NCBI GenBank assembly: GCA_021791995.1
Contig: JAJYVN010000037.1
Coordinates: forward strand, 1-15,264
Length of the DNA stretch: 15,264 bases
Direction of reading: 5' to 3'
From: Bacillota bacterium
Lineage (GTDB): Bacteria; Bacillota; Sulfobacillia; RBS10-35; JAJYVN01
Part shown: positions 5,355-13,700 of the stretch, piece by piece
How the letters are laid out: each line of letters starts with the position of its first letter
How positions within the stretch are numbered: the stretch's first letter is position 1
Translations under genes and position numbers: made by a program
The notes under the pieces: generated by a model
What the model saw: only the letters and a program-made list of their open reading frames with translations
The model's database searches: none
Told to the model about the DNA's origin: nothing

Positions 5355-7245
5355 GTCCCTGGGCCGGGCCGTCCGCTTGACTACCGAGCGCTTAGCCACC
5401 GGTCGGGTGGCTGCTCTCGCCGCGATGGACGACAGCGCCGGCGCGCGGGCTCGCGCCCGTGCCGCGCGGCAACGGGCCGTGGCCGATTTGTCCGGGAGTA
5501 TCGACCGCTTTCAGCGCGCGGCAGAAACGGCCGGGATCACGGTGCATCGCGCGGTGGACGCCCAGGCGGCTGTGGCAACCATCCGTGACCTTCTCAGGCG
5601 TGCGAACGCTCGTCACATCGTCAAGTCCAAGTCGATGGCCACCGAAGAGATTGGGCTGCGCGCGGCATTGGAACGAGACGGGCTTGAGGTGATTGAGACC
5701 GACCTCGGTGAATGGATCGTGCAGCTCGCAGGGGACCCGCCCTCCCACCTGATCGTCCCTGCGGTGCACCTCAACCGCGAGCGGATCCGGAGCCTTTTGT
5801 CCCATGTCGCTGGGCGGGATTTGGGATCGGACACCCCCGCTCTCGCAGCCTTTGCGCGGGCGCACCTGCGCCAGGCCTTTTTGCGTGCGGACGCGGGCAT
5901 TAGCGGTGCTAATTTACTGGTCGCTGAGACCGGAACACTTGTGATCGTCAGCAATGAAGGCAATGTACGGATGTGCACGACGCTACCGCGCCTGCACATC
6001 GCCGTCGTCGGCATAGAGAAGGTGGTGCCGACGTGGGCTGACGCGCTGGATGTTCTGGCCGTGCTGCCGCGGTCGGCAACCGGGCAGGCCCTCACCACCT
6101 ATGTTTCCTTGCTGAGCGGACCGCGTGCGGCTGCGGATGTGGACGGGCCGGAAGCCATGCATGTCGTGCTGCTCAACAATGGGCGCAGCCGCCTGGTCGG
6201 CACCCCCGCCGAGGAACTTCTGTATTGCATTCGCTGTGGTGCTTGCCTCAATGTTTGTCCGGTCTACCGCACGATGGGGGGCCATGCCTACGGCTCCGTC
6301 TATGGAGGTCCGATCGGCGCCGCCCTGACGGCGCACCTCACAGAAGGGGCTGTGGGCCGCGATCTGCCCTGGGCATCGAGCCTCTGTGGCGCCTGCCGTG
6401 AGGTTTGCCCGGTGGGCATTCGACTGGACGATCAACTGATCGCGCTCAGGGGGCTGTACCCACGGGAAGATACCGTATCCGTGCAGATGCGCAGGGGTAT
6501 CGCGAGTTTTTCTGCGGTCGCTTCCCACCCGCGCCGCTTCTCCACCTCGCTTCGTCTCGCACGATGGTTTCTCGGCCGCGGACGGATTCAGCGCCTGCCG
6601 GGACCCCTCGTCCGTTGGACGCGAGCCCGCTCGCTTCGTCCCATTGCTCCCGTGTCTGTCGCGGTACCGTGGCTCCAACCACTGACTTATACCGCAGCAC
6701 CCACTCCGCCTCCCATCGAACCGAGTGCCCCGCAACCCCCCATCGACCCAGTCGCAACGTTTGTGGCCCGGTGGGAGGCGGTTGGAGGACACGCCCTCCA
6801 GCTACATCCCTCAGAACTCCCTGTCAAGATCGCAGAACTCGTCGGTCGGGCTCCCGCCGTTGCCGATCCACCATGGGTGCCGTTGGTCGGAGGCAACTCG
6901 GTGGACCCCAAGGTGGCTGAAGTGGGGGTGGTCAGCGTTGCGGCGGTGGCCGCCGAGACGGCCACACTCGTTCTTTCCAGTGGTGAGGGCAGAGCCCGGC
7001 ATGCCAGCCTCTTGCCGACGCGCGTCCTCTTCGTCGTCCCTGAAGCGCTCGTGTATCCGAATCTGCATGCAGCATTCGGCGCACTGGGGCAGCTCAAAGG
7101 GAACCACCCTCCGACCGCAGTCACACTGGTCTCTGGTCCATCGCGCAGTTCCGACATTGAAAACGATCAGACGATTGGGGTCCATGGTCCGGGCGATGTC
7201 TGGGCCCTGGTACTATCCGATGGAGCACGGGGTGAGAAGGTGTGA
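5302..7245 (+). CDS. lutB: LutB-LutC fusion, L-lactate oxidation complex
   Basis: A 647-residue protein. Residues 1-450 match LutB/YkgF: a LUD domain with IVKSKSMATEEIGL (106-119), ETDLGEWIVQL and DPPSHLIVPA, then ferredoxin-type CxxCxxCxxxCP (Cys309, 312, 315, 319) and a second CxxCxxxCP (Cys362, 365, 369). A proline-rich linker spans about 464-483. Residues 485-640 match LutC/YkgG, including AAETATLVLSSGEGRARHASLLP (550-572), SGPSRSSDIE (611-620) and GVHGP (626-630). LutB and LutC are usually separate proteins of the same complex, so this is a fusion with a shortened LutC. The ATG at 5302, preceded by GGGGAGG, aligns with the usual LutB N-terminus; the frame stays open further upstream inside lutA but that part reads as a shadow. 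Its GTGA stop overlaps the next start. Confidence 0.85.
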   Translation: MAEQPEVRERAQQAIRDESLGRAVRLTTERLATGRVAALAAMDDSAGARARARAARQRAVADLSGSIDRFQRAAETAGITVHRAVDAQAAVATIRDLLRRANARHIVKSKSMATEEIGLRAALERDGLEVIETDLGEWIVQLAGDPPSHLIVPAVHLNRERIRSLLSHVAGRDLGSDTPALAAFARAHLRQAFLRADAGISGANLLVAETGTLVIVSNEGNVRMCTTLPRLHIAVVGIEKVVPTWADALDVLAVLPRSATGQALTTYVSLLSGPRAAADVDGPEAMHVVLLNNGRSRLVGTPAEELLYCIRCGACLNVCPVYRTMGGHAYGSVYGGPIGAALTAHLTEGAVGRDLPWASSLCGACREVCPVGIRLDDQLIALRGLYPREDTVSVQMRRGIASFSAVASHPRRFSTSLRLARWFLGRGRIQRLPGPLVRWTRARSLRPIAPVSVAVPWLQPLTYTAAPTPPPIEPSAPQPPIDPVATFVARWEAVGGHALQLHPSELPVKIAELVGRAPAVADPPWVPLVGGNSVDPKVAEVGVVSVAAVAAETATLVLSSGEGRARHASLLPTRVLFVVPEALVYPNLHAAFGALGQLKGNHPPTAVTLVSGPSRSSDIENDQTIGVHGPGDVWALVLSDGARGEKV

Positions 7246-8726
7246 CCGACACGCTTTTAGGGGTCGATATTGGAACCACCGGGACGAAGGCGGTCGTTTT
7301 CGACACCCAGGGGAGGGCACTTGCCTCTGCGTATCGTGCTTATCCGCTCCACACCGGCGCCGCGGGCGAGGCCTGGCTCGATCCGAACCAGGTTCTCGAA
7401 GCGTCCAGGCAGGCGATCGCGGAGGCGGTTTCGGTTGCCCCACCCCCGGTCGCGCTTGCTGTCGCCTGCCAGGGAGAAGCCTTCACTCCGGTGGACGTAG
7501 CGGGGAAGCCGTCAGGAGAGGCGATTGTTACCTTTGACCGCAGAGGGCAGGTCGGTGCCGAGATCCTTCGGAGCCGGGGGTGGGCGGACCGGGAAGAGTC
7601 GGCCGGACTTCCCTTCAGTTGGATCGTCACAGCGGCAAAACTCGCGTACCTCCAAGCGACCGACTTGGAGCGTTATCGGCAAGCGCGTGCCTTCCTCTGT
7701 TTCGAAGACCTGCTGCTCCACTCGCTCACCGGCACCGCCACGATCTCTAGTTCCCTGGCGCAGCGGACCTTTCTCCTCGATCGGCATACCCAAAACTGGC
7801 ATCCAGATTCCGTGGGCGAGATGGAACTCACGGGTCGTCTCGCAACGGTGGTGCCGAGCGGCCAGGCCGTTGGCCGTGTCAGCGCTTCGGGTGCGCGCTC
7901 TTTTGGCCTGCCGGACGGCTGCATCGTCGTCGCGGGTGCACATGACCAAACCGCAGCTCTCATCGGCTCGGGAGCGATCGATCCGGGCGTTGGTGCCCAC
8001 AGCACCGGGACCGTCGACTGCATCAGCCTTTCGGTCGCCGATCGACCCGTGGGCCAACTGGCGCGCTCTGGATATGGCCTCGGGTTGCATCCCGTTATGG
8101 GGCGCGCGGTCACCCTGGCCTTCGGCTTCGGGGGAGGTGCGCTCCTGTCTTGGTGGCGTTCGGTCCTCACGAGCCCCGAGCACTCCCCCACCATCGACGC
8201 CTTAGTGCGGGAGGCTGAGGATGCCCTGGCGACACAGACGGAACCGTGTGCCATCCCCTTCTGGTCGGGCTCCGGTACCCCGGATTTGGACGCACGAGAC
8301 CAGGGGGCGCTCCTCGGGATGACGCTAGACACCTCGCGCGGCCAAATCACCGCGGCGTTGATCCGGGGGATGGTCCTGGAGACAGCCCGTAATCTCGCTG
8401 TTCTTCGGGAGAACAACATCACGGTGCGAGAACTCCGCCTGGTCGGGGGCGGATCGCGTAACCCAGTATGGAACACACTGCGTGCCAACCTGCTCGGTGT
8501 GTCGTATGTCGAGGTGGATACCCCAGAAGCCGGTGCTCTGGGTGCCGCGATCCTGGCCGGTTCCGGCGTGGGACTCTGGGCGAGCCTCCCTGAGGCCTGC
8601 GCCCAGATGGTGCATCTTGGCCGGCGCCATGAGCCGCACCATGATGCAGCCGCCCGATCTGCGGCCCTGCAGCGGTATCAGAATGCGGTGGCGGCCATTC
8701 GCACAACGAACGACAAGGGAGTGTGA
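7242..8726 (+). CDS. FGGY-family carbohydrate kinase, probable rhamnulokinase
   Basis: A 494-residue ATP-dependent sugar kinase. The N-terminal phosphate loop GVDIGTTGTKAVVFD is at 7-21, catalytic Asp235 in GAHDQTAAL, and the C-terminal nucleotide site GGGSRNPVWN at 402-411 is followed by TPEAGALGAA. Sequence alone resembles the xylulokinase/FGGY group as much as classical RhaB. The rhamnulose assignment rests on the isomerase and aldolase in the same operon, where this is the only kinase and the pathway needs one. Translation starts at a GTG whose last two bases begin the lutBC stop (GTGA); GAGAAGG upstream is the binding site. Four bases separate its stop from the next ATG. Confidence 0.85.
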   Translation: MTDTLLGVDIGTTGTKAVVFDTQGRALASAYRAYPLHTGAAGEAWLDPNQVLEASRQAIAEAVSVAPPPVALAVACQGEAFTPVDVAGKPSGEAIVTFDRRGQVGAEILRSRGWADREESAGLPFSWIVTAAKLAYLQATDLERYRQARAFLCFEDLLLHSLTGTATISSSLAQRTFLLDRHTQNWHPDSVGEMELTGRLATVVPSGQAVGRVSASGARSFGLPDGCIVVAGAHDQTAALIGSGAIDPGVGAHSTGTVDCISLSVADRPVGQLARSGYGLGLHPVMGRAVTLAFGFGGGALLSWWRSVLTSPEHSPTIDALVREAEDALATQTEPCAIPFWSGSGTPDLDARDQGALLGMTLDTSRGQITAALIRGMVLETARNLAVLRENNITVRELRLVGGGSRNPVWNTLRANLLGVSYVEVDTPEAGALGAAILAGSGVGLWASLPEACAQMVHLGRRHEPHHDAAARSAALQRYQNAVAAIRTTNDKGV

Positions 8727-8730
8727 CGCG

Positions 8731-9102
8731 ATGTCCCCTGTAGGAGAACGACTCTGGATCATTCCCGATGCGTATCTGCCCCGTGGCGGGTCGGGACTCG
8801 ACAGCCACGAGGCCATCTGTGTGCTCAATACAGGCAGTGTACCAGCGCAACTCATCATCACTGCCTACTTCGCCGACCGCGCACCCCAACACAGTAACGC
8901 GATCGAGGTTCCGGGCGAACGGGATCTGCACCTGCGCCTGGACCGCCCGGGGGAGATCGGTGGTCTGGCGATTCCTCAGGAGACGCCGTACGGGCTGTGC
9001 GTGGAGAGCGATCAGCCCGTGGTCGTGCAGCATAGCCGCATGGACACACGGCTAGGCGGCATGGCGCTCTTTATAACCCTCGGCTACAGCCCAAGCCGGT
9101 GA
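8731..9102 (+). CDS. Sensory-rhodopsin-transducer (ASRT) family protein
   Basis: A 123-residue soluble beta-rich protein: GERLWIIPDAYLPRGG (5-20), SHEAICVLNTG (25-35), ITAYFADR (43-50), HLRLDRPGEIGGLAIPQETPYG (67-88) and VVVQHSRMDTRLG (97-109). This is the family of the Anabaena sensory rhodopsin transducer and Thermotoga TM1070. The family has been proposed to bind small molecules, possibly sugars, and recurs near carbohydrate, including rhamnose, genes. No rhodopsin gene is in the window, so the photosensory name is almost surely misleading here. As the last gene of the operon, behind the kinase and with its own AAGGGAG site, it is more likely a sugar-binding, epimerising or regulatory accessory. 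Its exact role is not known. Confidence 0.85.
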   Translation: MSPVGERLWIIPDAYLPRGGSGLDSHEAICVLNTGSVPAQLIITAYFADRAPQHSNAIEVPGERDLHLRLDRPGEIGGLAIPQETPYGLCVESDQPVVVQHSRMDTRLGGMALFITLGYSPSR

Positions 9103-9121
9103 TATTTAGTGGTTATCGTCG

Positions 9122-9164
9122 GGGGAAGCGGACTCCGGGTGTCTCACCCATGGTCCGCTTCCCC
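9122..9164. terminator. Hairpin between convergent operons
   Basis: GGGGAAGCGGAC (9122-9133) pairs perfectly over 12 bp with GTCCGCTTCCCC (9153-9164). An inner GGGT/ACCC pair could extend the fold. It begins 20 bases after the plus-strand operon and its right half lies in the final codons of the minus-strand hydratase gene, whose stop codon is in the loop. The position fits bidirectional termination of the converging transcripts. Neither side has a T-run, so it may act as a factor-dependent terminator or RNA 3' stabiliser. Confidence 0.55.
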
Positions 9165-9593
9165 ACGGCTCGCGATCAAGGCCAGCGCGCGAAAGGTGAG
9201 TACCACCTCGCCGTGTTGGTTGCGTACCGTGTGTTGCAGGACGACACGTCCCCTCCCCCGCTTGGCGGCCGCGGAGCGATCGACGACCTCCACCTCGCTT
9301 GTCAATGTATCACCGGGCCGCACCGGCTTGGTCCAGCGGACCTCGTCCATGCCAATCCCACCCCGACTCGTTCCCTCGAGGGCGCCGGTGCGCAGCCACA
9401 GGGACCAAGCCAGGCAAAGCGTATGGAAACCGGAGGCAATCAGGCCACCAAAGGGACCCATCGCGGCCCAGTCGGCGTCGAGATGCAGCGATTGGGCATC
9501 GTAGCTTCCGGCGAAGGCTACGATCTCCGCCTCGGTCACGGTGCGTCCCGGTGTGCGAAAGCGGCGGCCCAGCTCTGCCTCCTCGAAATACAC
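9144..9593 (-). CDS. MaoC-type hotdog-fold hydratase
   Basis: A 149-residue single hotdog-domain protein of the MaoC/(R)-enoyl-CoA hydratase family. The pattern YDAQSLHLDADWAAMGPFGG (31-50) followed by LIASGFHTLCLAWSL carries the usual catalytic pair, Asp32 and His37. RWTKPVRPGDTLTSEVEVVD (86-105) is the conserved second half. It would add or remove water across a 2-enoyl-CoA. The start is a GTG at 9593 that lies 3 bases after the dehydrogenase stop, with GGGGGAG overlapping that stop. The same frame is open further upstream inside the dehydrogenase but reads as shadow. Coupling implies it acts with the dehydrogenase and the ligase fusion upstream. Substrate unknown. Confidence 0.85.
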   Translation of the reverse strand: MYFEEAELGRRFRTPGRTVTEAEIVAFAGSYDAQSLHLDADWAAMGPFGGLIASGFHTLCLAWSLWLRTGALEGTSRGGIGMDEVRWTKPVRPGDTLTSEVEVVDRSAAAKRGRGRVVLQHTVRNQHGEVVLTFRALALIASRGEADHG

Positions 9594-9595
9594 GG

Positions 9596-10732
9596 CTACT
9601 CCCCCGCCAATAGTTGGCGCGCGATCGTCACTTTTTGGATCTCCGCCGTGCCCTCCTCGAAGCGCTGCGCACGGGCATCGCGGTAGATGCGTTCGATCTC
9701 GTGGTCTTTGAAGTACCCGAGACCGCCAAAGACCTGTAGGGCTCGGTCGGTGACCCGTTGCAGCGACTCGAGCGCAAACAGCTTGGCCATCGCTGCCGCA
9801 CGCTGGGACGGTGGATGACTCTCCCACTCCCGCCCTGCCCAGAGCACAATCTGGCGCGCCGCCTCAACATCGGTAGCTGCTTCGGCGAGAAGGGACTGTA
9901 CCAGTTGGCGATCGCCGATCGGCTTGCCGAAGGTGATTCGAGTCTTGGCCCACTCCACCGCCAGTTCCAACGCACGCTGGCTCAAGCCGACGCACGACAT
10001 GCCCACACAGATCCGGCTGGGATCCAAAAATCCCCGCAGGGCGACCTCCAGACCTTCGCCCTCTCCACCAAGGCGGTGGCTTACCGGCACACGGCAGTGC
10101 TCCAAATGCAGGTGGGCGTGGTCGGTGCCACGCAGCCCCATGGACTCAGCCATCGGCTCAATCCGGAGCCCAGGGGCATCATGCGGTACAAGCAGTGCCA
10201 TCATGCCGTCCGCGCCCTGCGTTCCTGCAAGCCGACAGAAGAGCAAATTAAAGTCCGCCACCCCACCAAAGGTGATCAGATGCTTTTCCCCGCTGACTAA
10301 GTACTCGTCACCGACGCGCACGGCTTCGGTGTGAATGTCCGAACCGGTTCCATTGTGGGGTTCGGTCAGGGCAAAGGCCACCACTGCATCGCCGCGCACC
10401 TGGGGGCGAATGAATCGGTCCACTTGTTCTGGCGTCGCCAGGCGCAGCATGGGGCGCCAAATGCCGTTCTGCACGTGGACGATCATCCGAATCGATCCGT
10501 GCCCGCGCGAGAACTCTTCCAACAGGGTCAGATACTGGGGAAGGGACAGGCCCCTCCCCCCCAACTCGACCGGCGGCTGCAGGCGGAGGTAGCCGCGATC
10601 GCGCAACTCGTGCCAGATGCCCTCACGGACCTGGCCCGACTGCTCGATCTCGGTCGCCCACTGTACGCCCGTGGTATCCATGAACGCACGAATCTCTTGC
10701 CGCAACCGCTGCAACTCCGCATCGGCGATCAA
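9596..10732 (-). CDS. Acyl-CoA dehydrogenase family flavoprotein
   Basis: A 378-residue protein of typical family length. The flavin/substrate segment FALTEPHNGTGSDI is at 120-133, SGEKHLITFGGVAD at 147-160, RITFGKPIGDRQLVQ at 265-279, ALQVFGGLGYFKDHEIERIY at 331-350, and the C-terminal EGTAEIQ at 360-366 with Glu360 as the expected catalytic base. It either desaturates an acyl-CoA with an electron-transfer flavoprotein or, in a biosynthetic setting, acts in another redox direction. I chose the TTG at 10732, giving Met-Ile-Ala-Asp-Ala-Glu: it overlaps the upstream TGA stop (TTGA), has AGGGGGG seven or so bases before, and yields the normal family start. Upstream ATG codons fall inside the ligase gene. 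Its neighbours suggest a ring-carboxylate or unusual-acid CoA substrate. Confidence 0.88.
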   Translation of the reverse strand: MIADAELQRLRQEIRAFMDTTGVQWATEIEQSGQVREGIWHELRDRGYLRLQPPVELGGRGLSLPQYLTLLEEFSRGHGSIRMIVHVQNGIWRPMLRLATPEQVDRFIRPQVRGDAVVAFALTEPHNGTGSDIHTEAVRVGDEYLVSGEKHLITFGGVADFNLLFCRLAGTQGADGMMALLVPHDAPGLRIEPMAESMGLRGTDHAHLHLEHCRVPVSHRLGGEGEGLEVALRGFLDPSRICVGMSCVGLSQRALELAVEWAKTRITFGKPIGDRQLVQSLLAEAATDVEAARQIVLWAGREWESHPPSQRAAAMAKLFALESLQRVTDRALQVFGGLGYFKDHEIERIYRDARAQRFEEGTAEIQKVTIARQLLAGE

Positions 10733-13700
10733 CCGCCTGCCCCCCCTGTCTCGACTGCACCGGTCGCCATCAAGCGTTCTGCAATCCAACGACGCAGCAA
10801 ATACTTCTGAATCTTGCCGCTGGGCGTCCGTGGCATCTCGGCGATGACCTCCAGGCGCTCCGGCCAATACTGTTTAGCCATGCGCATCTCGCTCAAGTGG
10901 TGCTGCACATCGGACAACGTGAGTTCACTGCCCGGCCGCAGCACGACGTACGCACAAGCGCGCTCACCGAGCCGTGGATCCGGCATGCCGACCACGGCCA
11001 CCTCCGCCACCGCGGGATGCGCGTAGAGGCACTCTTCCAACTCCGCTGCCGGAACCTTCTCCCCTCCCCGGTTGATGATGTCCTTGGTGCGTCCAGTAAT
11101 GCGCATGTATCCGTCCGGGTCGAGCGTGGCCAAATCCCCGGTATCAAACCATCGATCCCCGGTAAAGGCCTGTGCATACCAGTCCTCATGGCCAAGGTAG
11201 CCGACAAACATGGCGGGTGTACGGACAAGGAACCGCCCCTCGGTACCTGGAGGGAGATCACTGCCCTGTTCATCCACCACACGCATCGCCATTGCCTCCA
11301 GAACTCGTCCGTCCGTCTGCCACAGTCGGTCCGGAGGATCCCCCGGTGCACCAGCGGCAACAAGCCCACTCTCCGTGGTACCCCATCCTCCCACCACGTC
11401 GCAGTGCAGCGCTCCCTTGGCCATGCGCGCCAAGATACGCGGCACAGGCGCGCCGGTGGCAACGAAGATGCGTAGCCCCGCCGGACCCCGACCCACTTGG
11501 CGCGCCGACTCCGTCAGGTCACTGAGAAACGGGGTTGCCGCTTGGACAAAGGCCACATGCCAGGCGTCCATCGTGCGCAGTGCCTTCCGGGGCTCCCAGA
11601 TGTCCTGGTAGACCGCGGTGGCACCGAGCACAATCGCCAACCACAACCCGTAGAGGAAACCGGTTTGGTGCCCTGCCGGTGATGGAATGAAGATGGTGTC
11701 CCGGTCGGTCAGTCGGAAGTGGCGAACGTGCGCCTTGAGCCCCGCCAAGAGGGTGTTGTGGGTGTGAAGTACTCCCTTCGGCTCCCCGGAGGTACCGGAT
11801 GTGTATAGGAGCTGAACCAGGGCATCCGGGGATGGCCGCCGTGCGCGGAGGTCAGCGCTGTCCTGGCTCGCCTTCAACAGTTGTTCAAAGGAATCGACGG
11901 CGGCCGGATCGCCGCGCACGACGATGATGTGCTCCAGGGATGGAATGTCAGATTGCAGCCCCTTTGCCATGGCAACGTAATCGTGGTTGCGAAAGACCTG
12001 TGGAACCACAAGGAAGCGGCACCCGCTCTGCCGCAAGATGAACGAGAGTTCCCGCTCGCGAAAAAGCGGCATGAGCGGGCAGGAGACCGCCCCGCAGCGG
12101 ACGAGTGCCAGTTGCAGCACCGTGAACTCCCACCAATTGGGCAATTGGAAAGCGACCGGTTCCCCCGGACGTACTCCTCGGGCGATCAGGGCGCTCGCGA
12201 CGCGATCGACGGCCTCTTGCAACTGGCGATACGTGAAGACGCGATTCTCGATACCGCTGGTGTCCACCACCGCAGGCCGGTCCGGAGTCCAGGCCGCGGC
12301 ATCATCCATGTAGTCCGTAATGACACGTTCCGGCCAAAGCCCGCTTCCGCGTTGCAACTCCATCCAGTCCTGTGGCATCATGTTGCGCAAAATGGGTTGC
12401 GCTGTCCGCGTTGGTAGACTGGCCCATGGCCCGATCCCCTGGCCTTGGTCGGTTGACTGCACGGAGATCGACATTCCGATCCCCCGCATTTGTTCGATAA
12501 ACTCCGGATAGGAGATCCGGTAGGCCAATGGGTAGGAGATCTCGGTCGCTCCGCCCTGCGTGAGGTTGCCCGCGATCGCATACGCCATCAACACCCGGTG
12601 GTCCCCGAACGAAGAAACCTCGGCGGGCCGCAGCCGGTCGACGCCGTGGATCACCAGGCGGTCGTGTTCCTCATCGATCTGGACCCCCATCTTGCGCAAC
12701 TGCAACATGGCCGTCACACGATCCGATTCCTTCAACCGCGCATGGGCCACGTGATCGAGAACTGTCTTTCCGCGCGCCATGGCGCCGAAGACGGCGAGGA
12801 TCGGTAGGAGGTCCGGCGCATCGACCAGGTCGATGTACAGACCGTTTGGTCGTCCCTCCGAGTGAATACGAAGGCTGTGGTGTTCGTCATCGAACTCCAC
12901 GGGAACCCCCGCCTCGGCCAACACTTCCAGGATCTTGCGCTCCGGGTGGTTGGTCTGTCGTTCAACCCCATGGAAGGTTACGTCCGATGGCATGACCGCA
13001 GCGGCTACCAGCCCGAAGGCCGCCGAGGAGAGGTCGGCCGGGAGGCGATAGCTCGCGGGTAGATACCGCTGTCCCGCGGGCACTCGGAAGGATCGATAGT
13101 CCGGAGCGCCAATCACCTCCACGCCCCAAAGGCGCATCATCTCCATGGTGAGGTCAAGGTAGGGGCGCTCATTGACGCTCCCGGCCACTTCCACAAGCGT
13201 TTCCTCAGAGGCAAAGGGGGCGAGGAGGAGTAAGCCGGAGATCCACTGCGAAAGGGTTCCTGGGATCGAGATGCGCCCCCCGGTCGGACGGCCGGGGTAA
13301 ATGGTGACCGGAAGCCGCTCGTCGGCTGCCTCGACACGTACCCCCATGGTCCGGAGCCCATCCAAGAGCGGACCGATCGGGCGATGGCGAATTAGCTTCT
13401 CCCCATCAAAGACCAAGGCCGGTCCAACAGACTGACAGCCGAGGCCCAAGAGAAACTGCAGGGTGCTGCCGCTCGATCCGACCGCAATGCGCGACTGCAG
13501 CGGTCGGTAGGGGCCGCCCCACACGCGGTAACCGTCCGGATCCTTGATGATCCTGGTCCCAAGACGCCGAAGCGCCGCAAGCGTGGCGCGCACATGCAGG
13601 GCACCGGTACGCCCGCTGATCGAGGAGCATCCTTCCGCCAGTGAACCGAGAATAAGTGCTCGATGCGCATGATACTTCGATGCCGGAACAGGGATCGACC

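Noticed and set aside
10733..10867. Upstream ATG at 10867 for the acyl-CoA dehydrogenase
   Set aside because: It lies inside the ligase coding region and adds 45 low-similarity residues; TTG at 10732 gives normal family length and coupling.
12376..12381. Separate translation of the ligase half from the double ATG at residues 457-458
   Set aside because: No Shine-Dalgarno sequence precedes it on the minus strand and the frame is continuous with the EPSP-like half; a minor internal product is not excluded.
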